The notes under the pieces are model-generated. The model saw nothing but the letters and a program-made list of their open reading frames with translations. It was not told the DNA's origin and searched no databases. From positions 1 through 43,111 of the forward strand of contig JAFLDV010000035.1 of NCBI GenBank assembly GCA_017302255.1: a stretch of DNA of 43,111 nt, written 5' to 3'. Below are positions 8,806-17,272 of the stretch, piece after piece (positions within the stretch are counted from its first letter, which is position 1; every line of letters begins with the position of its first letter). Source of the DNA: Gammaproteobacteria bacterium (GTDB lineage Bacteria > Pseudomonadota > Gammaproteobacteria > Enterobacterales > Alteromonadaceae). A program made the position numbers and the translations under genes.

Positions 8806-8807
8806 AG

Positions 8808-11800
8808 TTACTCCTTGGCAACTGAGGCTGACTCACGGCTTGTTAGGTGATAAATCACCGGAATGAACAACAAGGTGAGTAAGGTCGCAAAGGACAAGCC
8901 GAATATCACGGTAATCGCCATCGGCGCACGTAACTCCGCCCCTTCGCCACCAAACACCATTGGCAATAAACCTAAAACAGTTGTCAGCGTCGTCATCAAT
9001 ACAGGACGCAAGCGCGTAGTACCAGACTCGATAATGGCTGCCGCCTTGGTCATCCCTTCAGCACGCAGTTGATTAATGCGGTCAATCAAGACGATGGCGT
9101 TGTTAACCACAATACCCGCCAGCATGATAAAACCGATAAACACAATCACTGAGATGCGGGTGTCGGTGAGCCACAAGCCCAAAATTGCACCAGCACCAGC
9201 CAGAGGTACGGTAAATAGGATTAACATCGGCTGCAGCAAGTTTTCAAATTGTGACGCCATCACCAGATAAACTAGGAATACGGCAAGCAATAGCGCGATA
9301 ACCAATGAGTTATAAGACCGCTCAAGCTCTTCACTTTGCCCAACTATGGTCGCTGAAACACCATACGGCCATTGCTGTGCAGCCAGTATTTGTTTGACGG
9401 CTTGACCTGCCTGTTCGACGTCCCCGTACGCTAAGTTAGCGCTGATCACGGCAACACGTTGTTGACCAATCCGAGTAATTTCACTAGGGCCAATTTCGCG
9501 GCTAATTGTTGCAACTGCAGAAAGTGGCAATGGCGATGGGCTACTTGGGTTAATGATAATCTGAGCAAGTTCTTGTTCTGAATCGCGGAATTGTTCAGCA
9601 AGACGCACACGAATATCTACTTTGCGATCTTGAATACTGTACTGTCCAGCCACTTCACCGCCCACATAGTTTGCGACACGCTTCGCCACATCAGAGGCTT
9701 GGAAACCTAACTGAGCTAGACGACCATGGTCAAAATGTAAGGTAATTTCTGGCTGCCCTGCACGCAGGCTTGATTTGATATCGCTAAAGCGGCCATTTGC
9801 TTCCATCTTTTGCACTAGTTGATCAGTCGCCGCTTTAAGTGTCGGCAAATCATGACCTGCAACTTCGATTTCCATCGGCGTGCTGAATGTAAACAATTCT
9901 GGAGTATCAATTTTTCCTACCAAATCAGGCGTTTTTGCCACAGCATCACGAAATGCTTGCATGACCTGCTGCTCGTCACTACCGGTAGAGCCAGCTTTTA
10001 ACACCACATTGAGTCTTCCCCAATGACTGCCACCCACGGAAGGATCAACACTCATTTGTTGGCCAGTGCCGGCTTGGGCATAGGTCCGCTCAACTTGTGG
10101 TAAATCTTTAGCAACTTGTGCTAATTGCTTTAACACTCGGTCGGTATTTTCAATCGCGGTGCCAACCGGAAGATGAATTTCGACATAGAACTCGCCCTGA
10201 CTCATGCTTGGGATCACGTCAAAGCCTAATTTTGGAATTAAGCTGTAACACAGCACAGTTGCAGCTAATGTTGTCATAACTACCGTGCCACGGGCGTTCA
10301 GTGCAAAGGTAAGCGCTGATTTATAAATTCCCTCGAGTCCTCGTAACATCGCTTGCACTAAATTTAGCAATGGATTCAGAAGTACCGATAAGATCTTGGC
10401 AATACCGCGCCAAATCAGGGTAAATGCGGTAAGGATTATGCTGATAACCCAAGCAAGACCACGCCAAATCATCTTGAAGAATAATCCGATGTAACCTAAA
10501 ACTTTACGGAATTTAGTTTGTACTTTTGGCGTAGTATCAATCTCGTCATTTGTCACATTAACTTCGATGAAATTACGTTCACGCGCCGCCATTGCAGGGA
10601 TCAGTGTCAGCGCCACCAATAATGAAGCGAGCAAGGCATAGGTTACTGTCAGTGCTTGGTCTTTAAAGAGTTGACCGGCAACACCTTCTACAAACACCAG
10701 CGGGAAGAAAACTGCTACTGTGGTTAAAGTCGACGCGGTAATTGCCATTGATACTTCGCTAGCGCCTTTTTTCGCCGCTTCCATTGGGCTATAGCCTTGT
10801 TCACGGTATCGGGATATGTTTTCGAGTACCACAATGGCGTTGTCAACGAGCATACCAATTGCAAGAGCAATACCGCCCAAACTCATGATATTTAAACTGA
10901 TATCTTGGCTATGCATTAAGTTAAAGGTTGCAATGACCGAGACCGGAATTGAAATTGAAATAACCAGCGTAGTCCACACATTACGCAGGAATAAATAGAT
11001 GACCAACATCGCCAATAAACCGCCAGCTAACGCCGCTGATTTCACTTCGGTTATGGCGTCGCTGATGAAGGTAGATTGATCATAAACCAAGGTTAATTCA
11101 AAACCTTGTGGCAAGTTTTTCTGCAAATCTTCAAGGCGCTTTACCAGAGTTTTGGCCACTTGCACCGTATTAGCATCACCTTCTTTATAAACGGCAATTT
11201 CTATCGCTTCTTTGCCATTTACATAGGTAATACTTTGACGGTCGACATAACCATCCCGGACTTCCGCGATATCGGACAAACGCACCTGAGTTCCATTGAC
11301 GTTAGCGATGTATAAGTTGCGGATCTCGTCCAAAGATGCAAATTGGTTGATGGTCCGGACTAAATAATCATGGGCAGCTGTTTCTAAACGACCACCCGCT
11401 TGATTTAAATTTTGCTCTTTCAGACGGGTATTCACAGTGCTGATATCCAACTTAAGTTGGCTCAGCTTTTCATTATCAACCAGAATTTGAATTTCTTGAG
11501 TTAAACCACCATCAGGACGGACAGCCGCAACGCCTGTGATAGCTTCTAATTTACGACGTAATTCTTCATCGGCAAATGTTCTTAAACCAACTTGCTGAGC
11601 GCTAGTTAAGCCATTTGGCGCGTCGGTGCGACTTAGAGCTAACCGGACTATAGGATCGAGGTTTGGATTAAAGCGCAATAACAGTGGCTTTTTTACATCA
11701 AGGGGTAAAAACAACACATCCAGCTTTTCCCGGACTTCCAGACCAGCGAGGTCCATGTTGGTGCCCCATTCGAATTCCATAATGACATCAGAACGTCCTG

Positions 11801-12056
11801 CCCGAGACACTGATTCAACTTTACGAATGCCTTTGACAATACCTACGCTTTCTTCGATAGGTTTACTGACCAGCTGTTCAACTTCAGCGGGCGCAGCACC
11901 TGGATATTCGCTGCGGATGGTGAGAGTCGGATAAGATAAATCGGGTAATAAATTTACCGCGAGGCGAGACATCGCCACTAAACCAAAAAGTAAAATACCG
12001 AGAGTAAACATCCATATAGTTACCGGCCGGGCAACTGCTAAATTAACCAGTTTCAT
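8808..12056 (-). CDS. RND-type efflux permease, first permease of the operon, with enlarged TM6-TM7 linker
   Basis: 1,082 residues. TM1 lies at about 12-32, the TM4 relay GMLVDNAIVVLEN centres on Asp405, and the second-half repeat runs to a last helix near 1,065. Periplasmic porter motifs (YPGAAPAEVEQLVSKPIEE) are typical of the HAE1 family. It is about 45-50 residues longer than usual: residues 515-575, in the cytoplasmic linker between TM6 and TM7, contain two strongly hydrophobic stretches separated by IWRG motifs (IWRGLAWVISII and IWRGIAKILSVL). This segment is absent from AcrB and from the neighbouring permease. It follows the adaptor gene by 62 nt, a gap that holds a strong hairpin. It probably forms a pump with the adaptor and the second permease, using an outer-membrane channel encoded elsewhere. 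Confidence 0.93.
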   Translation of the reverse strand: MKLVNLAVARPVTIWMFTLGILLFGLVAMSRLAVNLLPDLSYPTLTIRSEYPGAAPAEVEQLVSKPIEESVGIVKGIRKVESVSRAGRSDVIMEFEWGTNMDLAGLEVREKLDVLFLPLDVKKPLLLRFNPNLDPIVRLALSRTDAPNGLTSAQQVGLRTFADEELRRKLEAITGVAAVRPDGGLTQEIQILVDNEKLSQLKLDISTVNTRLKEQNLNQAGGRLETAAHDYLVRTINQFASLDEIRNLYIANVNGTQVRLSDIAEVRDGYVDRQSITYVNGKEAIEIAVYKEGDANTVQVAKTLVKRLEDLQKNLPQGFELTLVYDQSTFISDAITEVKSAALAGGLLAMLVIYLFLRNVWTTLVISISIPVSVIATFNLMHSQDISLNIMSLGGIALAIGMLVDNAIVVLENISRYREQGYSPMEAAKKGASEVSMAITASTLTTVAVFFPLVFVEGVAGQLFKDQALTVTYALLASLLVALTLIPAMAARERNFIEVNVTNDEIDTTPKVQTKFRKVLGYIGLFFKMIWRGLAWVISIILTAFTLIWRGIAKILSVLLNPLLNLVQAMLRGLEGIYKSALTFALNARGTVVMTTLAATVLCYSLIPKLGFDVIPSMSQGEFYVEIHLPVGTAIENTDRVLKQLAQVAKDLPQVERTYAQAGTGQQMSVDPSVGGSHWGRLNVVLKAGSTGSDEQQVMQAFRDAVAKTPDLVGKIDTPELFTFSTPMEIEVAGHDLPTLKAATDQLVQKMEANGRFSDIKSSLRAGQPEITLHFDHGRLAQLGFQASDVAKRVANYVGGEVAGQYSIQDRKVDIRVRLAEQFRDSEQELAQIIINPSSPSPLPLSAVATISREIGPSEITRIGQQRVAVISANLAYGDVEQAGQAVKQILAAQQWPYGVSATIVGQSEELERSYNSLVIALLLAVFLVYLVMASQFENLLQPMLILFTVPLAGAGAILGLWLTDTRISVIVFIGFIMLAGIVVNNAIVLIDRINQLRAEGMTKAAAIIESGTTRLRPVLMTTLTTVLGLLPMVFGGEGAELRAPMAITVIFGLSFATLLTLLFIPVIYHLTSRESASVAKE

Positions 12057-12087
12057 CGTTAATTTCCTGTATTGTCATTATGAGAAG

Positions 12088-12107
12088 CGGGCAGCGGACG
12101 CTGCCCG
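12088..12107. other. Perfect hairpin between adaptor and permease genes
   Basis: CGGGCAGCG and CGCTGCCCG form a perfect 9-bp GC-rich inverted repeat around GA, inside the 62-nt gap of the efflux operon. With no T-run it is unlikely to terminate. A role as an mRNA-processing or stability element setting adaptor-to-permease ratios is an inference. Confidence 0.55.
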
Positions 12108-12118
12108 ACAGGGCTGGA

Positions 12119-13189
12119 TTAACTGTTGCCTTTGACAACATTTACCGTTGTTTTATCTTTCAGACCGGCTTGACCGGCTGTCACTACTTGCTCGCCTTCG
12201 GCCAAGCCCTCCACGACTTCCATAAACTCATCACTTTCATAGCCAAGCTTGATGGCTTTGCGTACCACGGTATTGTCTGCACCAACAACAAAGACGCTAG
12301 TTGCATTATCCATGGCCATAACCGCACGTTTAGGTACTAATAACGCGTCGGTTTTGTTGTCATATTGCAGTTCAACTTGGGTGAACATCCCCGCTTTTAA
12401 CACTAAGTCATCGTTATCGATACCGATAGTTACCCGAGCTGTGCCAGATGTTGCATCAACTACTGGCGAAATCCTGACAATCTTGGCCTGACGTTGTGGC
12501 ATGCCAGCAAAGTTCAAAAAGGCTGTTTGCCCAACTTTCGCCCGGCTTAATTGGTGTTCAGGCAAATTAATCACGGCTTCTAAACGTTGCTGTGAAACTA
12601 CAGTAAACAAAGATTTTGACGAGAACTCAGTCATCAATTGGCCGACTTTTACATAACGGCGAGCAATAACACCACTGATTGGCGCAATGATTTTAGTATC
12701 ACGCAGAGCTAATTCTTGCATGGAAACCGATGCAGACAAGGATTCAACTTGCCATTTCAATTTATCGTAAACATCAGCACTAACCAGTTTACGAGCATAC
12801 ATTTTTTCAACACGTTCTAATTCGCTTTTCAGCTGCCCCAAATCCGCACGGCCTTTAGCCAATTGAATCACTTGGCGTTCGGTATCCAATGTTGCAAGGA
12901 CTTGACCCGCTTCAACTAAATCACCTTCTTCAACTAAAACGGTTTGCACTATGCCGGTAGACTTGGAGTTAACTTCGGCATCGGCCTTAGATTCTAAAGT
13001 TGAAGTTGTGCGGTATGTGCTGCTAATTTCGCCGCGGCCTACCTTGATAGCCTCAACTGGAATAGCAACAACTGGTTCATTTTTTTCAGTATCAGGGCTG
13101 CTGTTCGCGGATCCGCAGCCAGTTAACAACAGCATCGAAGACAATAAAGCAACGCTGATGGCGGCGGCTAAGGTTGATGGCTTGTTCAT
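12119..13189 (-). CDS. Periplasmic adaptor (membrane fusion) lipoprotein of an RND efflux pump
   Basis: 356 residues. The N terminus is a lipoprotein signal with lipobox LLTGC (Cys near residue 25), so the protein should be anchored by lipid in the periplasm. It shows the HlyD/AcrA order: beta-barrel start (VEAIKVGRGEISSTYRTT), lipoyl half (KSTGIVQTVLVEEGDLVEAGQVLATLD), a short alpha-helical hairpin (about 110-150), second lipoyl half (IIAPISGVIARRYVKVGQLM), beta-barrel and membrane-proximal domain (YESDEFMEVVEGLAEGEQVVTAGQ). The short hairpin is typical of MexH/TriA-like adaptors. It is the first gene of the operon, with AAGGA 7 nt before the ATG. No regulator or outer-membrane channel gene is adjacent. 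Confidence 0.93.
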   Translation of the reverse strand: MNKPSTLAAAISVALLSSMLLLTGCGSANSSPDTEKNEPVVAIPVEAIKVGRGEISSTYRTTSTLESKADAEVNSKSTGIVQTVLVEEGDLVEAGQVLATLDTERQVIQLAKGRADLGQLKSELERVEKMYARKLVSADVYDKLKWQVESLSASVSMQELALRDTKIIAPISGVIARRYVKVGQLMTEFSSKSLFTVVSQQRLEAVINLPEHQLSRAKVGQTAFLNFAGMPQRQAKIVRISPVVDATSGTARVTIGIDNDDLVLKAGMFTQVELQYDNKTDALLVPKRAVMAMDNATSVFVVGADNTVVRKAIKLGYESDEFMEVVEGLAEGEQVVTAGQAGLKDKTTVNVVKGNS

Positions 13190-13460
13190 AGTTGATTCCT
13201 TTACTTTAAACTTAATATTAATTTTGATATCTCAGTGGTGCTGGTCACTGCTATCACAAATTCGTGTTCGGATTAGTTTCGTTCTGCACTTGCCGTGCCA
13301 ATCAGTTATTACATTCAATTATGCTTGAAAATCATTAAGATAAAACCTTTTGTCCCGCTTTGATTGCAACAAGATGTTTCGGCGAGAATAGTTTTTTTCA
13401 CCACAAATTAGTCATTTACGTCAAATTTGCAGATGCGACGAAATACAACTTAACGCCGAT

Positions 13461-13478
13461 TTAGAGTCTGTACTCTAA
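13461..13478. promoter_or_regulatory. 18-bp palindromic operator (TTAGAGT-N4-ACTCTAA)
   Basis: TTAGAGTCTGTACTCTAA is a perfect 7-bp inverted repeat around CTGT. A nearly identical palindrome precedes the desaturase operon at 30033-30046. It lies immediately upstream of, and overlaps the -35 position for, the candidate -10 TATACT (13492-13497) of the FadL-type gene, so a repressor bound here would block that promoter. The size suits a TetR-type dimer, but I do not recognise the exact motif. Confidence 0.65.
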
Positions 13479-13491
13479 GTATTTCTGTCCG

Positions 13492-13497
13492 TATACT
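13492..13497 (+). promoter_or_regulatory. Candidate -10 element of the FadL-type porin promoter
   Basis: TATACT matches TATAAT at 5 of 6 positions. The -35 position, 17 nt upstream, is TGTACT, a poor match inside the palindromic operator; such a weak -35 would fit a promoter governed by that site. The distance to the ATG is about 60 nt. Confidence 0.4.
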
Positions 13498-13559
13498 GCC
13501 GGCCCTCGCTGGTCTGTCCAGCTTTTATCTTCAAAAACTAAAAAAATCAGGGCCCTTTT

Positions 13560-15023
13560 ATGAAAATCTCGTCATTTGTGCTGACACTTACCGCGCTTTG
13601 CATTTGCCAAAACCTACATGCTGAAGGCTTCAAATTATATGAGCAATCCGTCTCTGCAATGGGTAACGGCTATGCGGGGCGCGGAGCCCAAATCAGTGAT
13701 GCCAGTCTGGTTTACTCTAACCCAGCAGCACTTACGGAACTAAACCAAGCCCAGCTGAGCAGCGGAGCCACATTCATTCATGCCAGAACCGATTACCAGG
13801 TTGATTTAGCAAAAAGCGCTGCAGGCCAATCAGTTATGGGTCGTGAGTCGGGTCAAAATAGTTTAAATGAATTAGTCCCTTTTTTATTTTATGCAGACAA
13901 ATTGTCTAGCCAATGGAGTTATGGCTTAGGATTTTACGTGCCATTCGGCTTATCCAGTGATTATGCTGATGATTGGGCGGGTCGATATTTTGCAGATAAA
14001 ACTGCAATCGAAGTTGTTGCATTACAAGCTTCTGCAGGATACCGACTGAACGAGCAATGGTCATTAGGCGGCGGCATCAGTGTCAATCGAGTCAGTGGCG
14101 AATTATCAAAATTTAAAGACCACAGTGGCCTCTGTGAAACCGGCAGCAACATCAACGCGATGTTTGGTGCAGATGTTTATAATGATGCTTATTGCCACAG
14201 CCACTACCAGGTTGCCGGGGATGATGTAAAACTTGGTTACAATCTGGCAATTCATGGTCGCTTTGATACCGGTACTAAGCTTGGTCTTATTTACCATTCA
14301 AAAATTGATTTTGTTTTGCACGGTAACTCGGAAATTACCAACACACCAATTACCGGAGCTAACGTTGTTGGCTCACCAAACTTTATTGTGATCGCACCAA
14401 ATCTGCCGGCTATCAACAAAGCCACCGGTAAATTGGCGCATAATCCGTTAGCTGTCGAGAAAAGCGCTGTAGCACTTACTACACCGGCTGATTTGACTTT
14501 TAGCCTTGATCAAGAGATTGCTAAGGATTGGTCATTGCAAGGTAGTATCAGTTGGACTGGCTGGAGTAAATTCCAAAGCATTGATATTGTGAGCCGCGAC
14601 GCAAATCCAAGTATGTCGTTGTCGACACAACAGCCGCAAAATCTGAATAAGCCGGGCTATATTGGCTATATTCCAGAGTACTGGCACGATACGATTTCCG
14701 GTGCCGTAGGCGCAACTTGGCAATTAACCACACATCGTCAATTAAAAGCTGGTTTGGCCTATGATGAAAGTCCAATTAGTTCAACACACCGTACAGCCCG
14801 AGTTCCAACCAAAGACCGGATTTGGGGAACGTTAGGCTGGCATGAACAATTAAACACTAAATGGAATATGGATTTAGCGCTTGGCTATCTTTGGATGTCT
14901 GATTTAACAAGCAACGAGGCTGAGTACAACGTGCAGGACGTGCGCATCAACCGAGCCAATCTGCAAGCCACCTACAGCAACCATGCAATCCTTGCTGGAG
15001 TGCAGTTTAACTATCTATTTTAA
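13560..15023 (+). CDS. FadL/OmpP1-family outer-membrane long-chain fatty acid transporter
   Basis: 487 residues with a cleavable signal peptide (first 21 residues, cut after HA in NLHAEGF). The mature N terminus has the FadL signature: GFKLYEQSVSAMGNGYAGRGAQISDASLVYSNPAAL, the hatch segment that plugs the barrel. The rest alternates aromatic and polar residues as expected of a 14-strand beta-barrel and ends in the aromatic C terminus FNYLF recognised by the Bam machinery. Homologues carry long-chain fatty acids or other hydrophobic molecules across the outer membrane by lateral diffusion. An AGGG 7 nt before the ATG is a modest ribosome site. A palindromic operator in its promoter is shared with the fatty acid desaturase operon, which supports a lipid role. 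Confidence 0.92.
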   Translation: MKISSFVLTLTALCICQNLHAEGFKLYEQSVSAMGNGYAGRGAQISDASLVYSNPAALTELNQAQLSSGATFIHARTDYQVDLAKSAAGQSVMGRESGQNSLNELVPFLFYADKLSSQWSYGLGFYVPFGLSSDYADDWAGRYFADKTAIEVVALQASAGYRLNEQWSLGGGISVNRVSGELSKFKDHSGLCETGSNINAMFGADVYNDAYCHSHYQVAGDDVKLGYNLAIHGRFDTGTKLGLIYHSKIDFVLHGNSEITNTPITGANVVGSPNFIVIAPNLPAINKATGKLAHNPLAVEKSAVALTTPADLTFSLDQEIAKDWSLQGSISWTGWSKFQSIDIVSRDANPSMSLSTQQPQNLNKPGYIGYIPEYWHDTISGAVGATWQLTTHRQLKAGLAYDESPISSTHRTARVPTKDRIWGTLGWHEQLNTKWNMDLALGYLWMSDLTSNEAEYNVQDVRINRANLQATYSNHAILAGVQFNYLF

Positions 15024-15045
15024 AGTCTGATTATTGGCCTTAAAA

Positions 15046-15078
15046 ATTGTCGCTAGTAAGCATTGAGCTAGCGACAAT
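15046..15078. terminator. Convergent terminator hairpin between FadL-type and binding-protein genes
   Basis: ATTGTCGCTAG (15046-15056) and CTAGCGACAAT (15068-15078) are perfect 11-bp inverted repeats with an 11-nt loop. On the minus strand the stem is followed by TTTTT, a good intrinsic terminator for the gene ending at 15099. On the plus strand no T-run follows. Confidence 0.75.
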
Positions 15079-15098
15079 CAACTAAATTAACTTTACCA

Positions 15099-16010
15099 CT
15101 AATTATTTGACGGCAGCGGATGCCAAAGCTCAGTGCGCTCTAGCGGGACATTGGCCGGTAATAGCGGATTTTTCAACTTGATAACCCGACGATTTTCCAG
15201 ATTTAATTGCTGCAAGACGCCGGAATAATATTGGTCAAAAAGCTTAGTCAGCTTTCCATCTTTTTGCGCATGCTCCAAACCACATTGGATGGCAGCTGCA
15301 AGCTCAGCATTATCTTTTGCCACATAGAAATACACAGCGGTCGGGTAATACATTAAAACATATGGATCAATTTCTAGCTGTAACGACGAATGTTCTTGCT
15401 GGTTGAATTGAACCTCCAACACCGAGCGTGGAAAATAATCGATACGTCCTCGAGCAAGCATTTGATATAGCCCACCTAAATCACTTCCTGCTTCAACGTT
15501 AAAACCGTTTGCCTGTAAAATTTCAGTATCGCTCCAAGTTGAAAACTGGCCGACTCTGAGTTTTGCTAGCGTGGATAAACTATGAATATTTTTAAGTTTA
15601 TGTTTACCATCTTTGCTTACCAAAGCAACGCGTAAGCCCATTAACCCGCGCATTATAGGAAATGGTACAGCCCGATATTCAGCGATCCTTTCGTTAGTTG
15701 CACTGCCGTACATCACATCTATGCCATTGTGTTCATTCATCAAATCAAAGGCACGCTTTTTCGGCATTTCCAATTTTGAGGGCAGCAATTGGTATTGTTG
15801 TTGGCAGGGATAACTAAGCGCTAGCTGCAAAAGGTCAATGTAATACTCTTTCCGCTCATGACCTGGGTAAAAGATTTTCTGCGGCTTCGACGATTTTTCT
15901 TGATTGGCACTTACCAAAGCGCTGAAAACTAACGTAAATAACGCAGCCAATCGACATAAAAACAGAAAACGGCAGGAGATGTTGGTGAGCAAATAATGGC
16001 GAGCCAGCAT
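15099..16010 (-). CDS. Orphan periplasmic substrate-binding protein (SBP type 3-like)
   Basis: 303 residues. The N terminus holds a hydrophobic signal (FLFLCRLAALFTLVFSALVSA, cleavage near residue 35). The mature part resembles family-3 extracellular solute-binding proteins: two alpha/beta lobes, with LSTLAKLRVGQFSTWSDTEIL and GLYQMLARGRIDYFPRS near the hinge and a C-terminal AIQCGLEHAQKDGKLTKLFDQYY helix. No permease or ATPase gene is adjacent, so it may work alone, serve a distant transporter, or act as a sensor partner. The ATG chosen has no clear ribosome site; a later start would still leave a signal peptide. The ligand is unknown. It is transcribed alone towards the terminator at 15046-15078. 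Confidence 0.8.
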   Translation of the reverse strand: MLARHYLLTNISCRFLFLCRLAALFTLVFSALVSANQEKSSKPQKIFYPGHERKEYYIDLLQLALSYPCQQQYQLLPSKLEMPKKRAFDLMNEHNGIDVMYGSATNERIAEYRAVPFPIMRGLMGLRVALVSKDGKHKLKNIHSLSTLAKLRVGQFSTWSDTEILQANGFNVEAGSDLGGLYQMLARGRIDYFPRSVLEVQFNQQEHSSLQLEIDPYVLMYYPTAVYFYVAKDNAELAAAIQCGLEHAQKDGKLTKLFDQYYSGVLQQLNLENRRVIKLKNPLLPANVPLERTELWHPLPSNN

Positions 16011-16383
16011 AAATACACAAATTCAGATAAGAGCCTAACCTAGTATATACAGATTTTTGAGATGTCAAAGTAATGGCTTGCGCGAAGTCGAGATCTAATT
16101 GCCGCGACGTGCGCGTTATGAAAAATACCTAAATTTCGAATGAGCTGTTAGCTCGACCTTTGGCATATGGTTTAAATAAGCGAAAACTAGCTCGGGGATT
16201 ACGTTGTTGATGGGGATTTGAGTTTGGAATTTTTATAATTGCGATGGTGGGAAGCGACATCCATATCCGCATTTCCGCTTGGTTGCTGTAAAACTAGTCG
16301 TCTAAAAACTAGATACTGCAAAAATACACTGTTTTAAAATCTTGCAGTCGATAATTCGGCTGGCGGCACGCTGCCACAGCTGA
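16011..16383. other. Intergenic region without a recognisable gene
   Basis: 373 nt between two minus-strand genes. It contains the upstream region of the binding-protein gene, a small palindrome GAGCT-GTT-AGCTC (16143-16155), and three copies of AAAACTAG (near 16183, 16292 and 16307). No open frame with a ribosome site and no known RNA is visible. Confidence 0.5.
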
Positions 16384-16884
16384 TTAGGCTGATTTTCCAA
16401 AGCCGCAATTCTGCATACCTTTAAACTGAGATAGGCATTGATATTTTGCTTTACGTTTGTCCACTGCGACCACACAATCTTGAATTGAAACAGTTCTAAG
16501 CGCAGTCGTCAGCGCACTGAGTTGTTGCTTCATTTCATCACGAGTAATGTAACCGCCACTATGATTTTTCTTCACTGTATCTTGGCCGATTTCATATTCA
16601 CGATGGGCATTGTCTACTGCGGTTTGACACTTATCCCGCCACTCGACCTGAGGGTCAAGCAGTGAAGACAAACTCGCGCGGCCATCTGCAGAAGTCACAG
16701 TCGAGGCACCATCTGCTTTTGCCTGTTCTTTAAAATTCACATTCACGGCCTCGGCCTTTTTCAGTTCAGCCGGTGGCGGCGTAGTACTAAAATTGACTTG
16801 GCCTTTTTCATCAACCCAGCGATATATTTCACCGGCATTGGCCGATGCAGCAAACAAAGCTGACACGAGAATAAGCTTGAACAA
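16384..16884 (-). CDS. DUF4124-domain secreted protein
   Basis: The product is a small secreted protein: signal peptide (FKLILVSALFAASANA, cleavage before GEIYRW), then the DUF4124 core GEIYRWVDEKGQVNFSTTPP, a linker, and a C-terminal helical part with four cysteines (DKCQTAV, IQDCVVAV, YQCLSQF, QNCGFGKS) that could form disulfides. DUF4124 proteins are common in Gammaproteobacteria and have no established function. The start is a judgement: the GTG at 16890 leaves only 2 nt after its GAGG, while the TTG at 16884 has GAGG about 7 nt upstream and gives a normal signal peptide, so TTG is preferred (166 residues). It stands alone. Confidence 0.8.
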   Translation of the reverse strand: MFKLILVSALFAASANAGEIYRWVDEKGQVNFSTTPPPAELKKAEAVNVNFKEQAKADGASTVTSADGRASLSSLLDPQVEWRDKCQTAVDNAHREYEIGQDTVKKNHSGGYITRDEMKQQLSALTTALRTVSIQDCVVAVDKRKAKYQCLSQFKGMQNCGFGKSA

Positions 16885-16890
16885 AACCAC

Positions 16891-17272
16891 ACCTCATTTA
16901 CGCTATAAAAACAAAAGTTACATAAAATAAACCAATGCTGTTATATCGCACATGTCCAAACTAAGCAATAAAGACTGAGAGTGATTTTTGCCTTTGCCAG
17001 ACTCTTTGCTATGTTGTACCGATTTAGCTTTTTACTGTGCCGCGATCTGCGCTTACCCTGCAAGCAGCGGTAAAATTTGGAACAATTTTTTGTAAAAGCA
17101 TAAAACGCGAAGTAAAGATGGAAGTGAAGGTTGTTGATTGCTTTTGAGTGCATAGGCACGAGTGGTAAACCATAAAAGGTGGAATGTGTGTTTTAGTCGA
17201 CAGTAGCAGAGCACTGTTTAGAGAAATAAGGCAGGCCCGACATTCAGTCAGACCTGCTTAAGCACAAGATAA
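16891..17272. other. Intergenic region downstream of the DUF4097 gene
   Basis: 382 nt. The right end holds a weak stem (GCAGG 17231-17235 with CCTGC 17253-17257) that may terminate the sigma factor operon. The left end must contain the DUF4124 promoter. A 72-codon open frame on the minus strand has no ribosome site or protein-like composition, and I do not call it a gene. Confidence 0.5.

Larger units (their letters stand above)
13190..13559. other. Divergent promoter region, efflux operon / FadL-type porin
   Basis: 370 nt separate the start codons of the minus-strand adaptor and the plus-strand porin. The right-hand 100 nt hold a palindromic operator (13461-13478), a candidate -10 and a small hairpin GCTGG-TCTGT-CCAGC followed by TTTTA (13508-13526) in the porin leader. 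The left 200 nt are AT-rich and must hold the efflux promoter, for which I cannot name a convincing -35/-10 pair. No gene is visible. Confidence 0.6.

Noticed and set aside
15856-16068. 70-codon minus-strand frame overlapping the start of the binding-protein gene
   Set aside because: It lies in another frame over the signal-peptide coding region of a gene with clear family features.
16941-17159. 72-codon minus-strand frame in the gap after the DUF4097 gene
   Set aside because: No ribosome site, mixed composition and no conserved motif.
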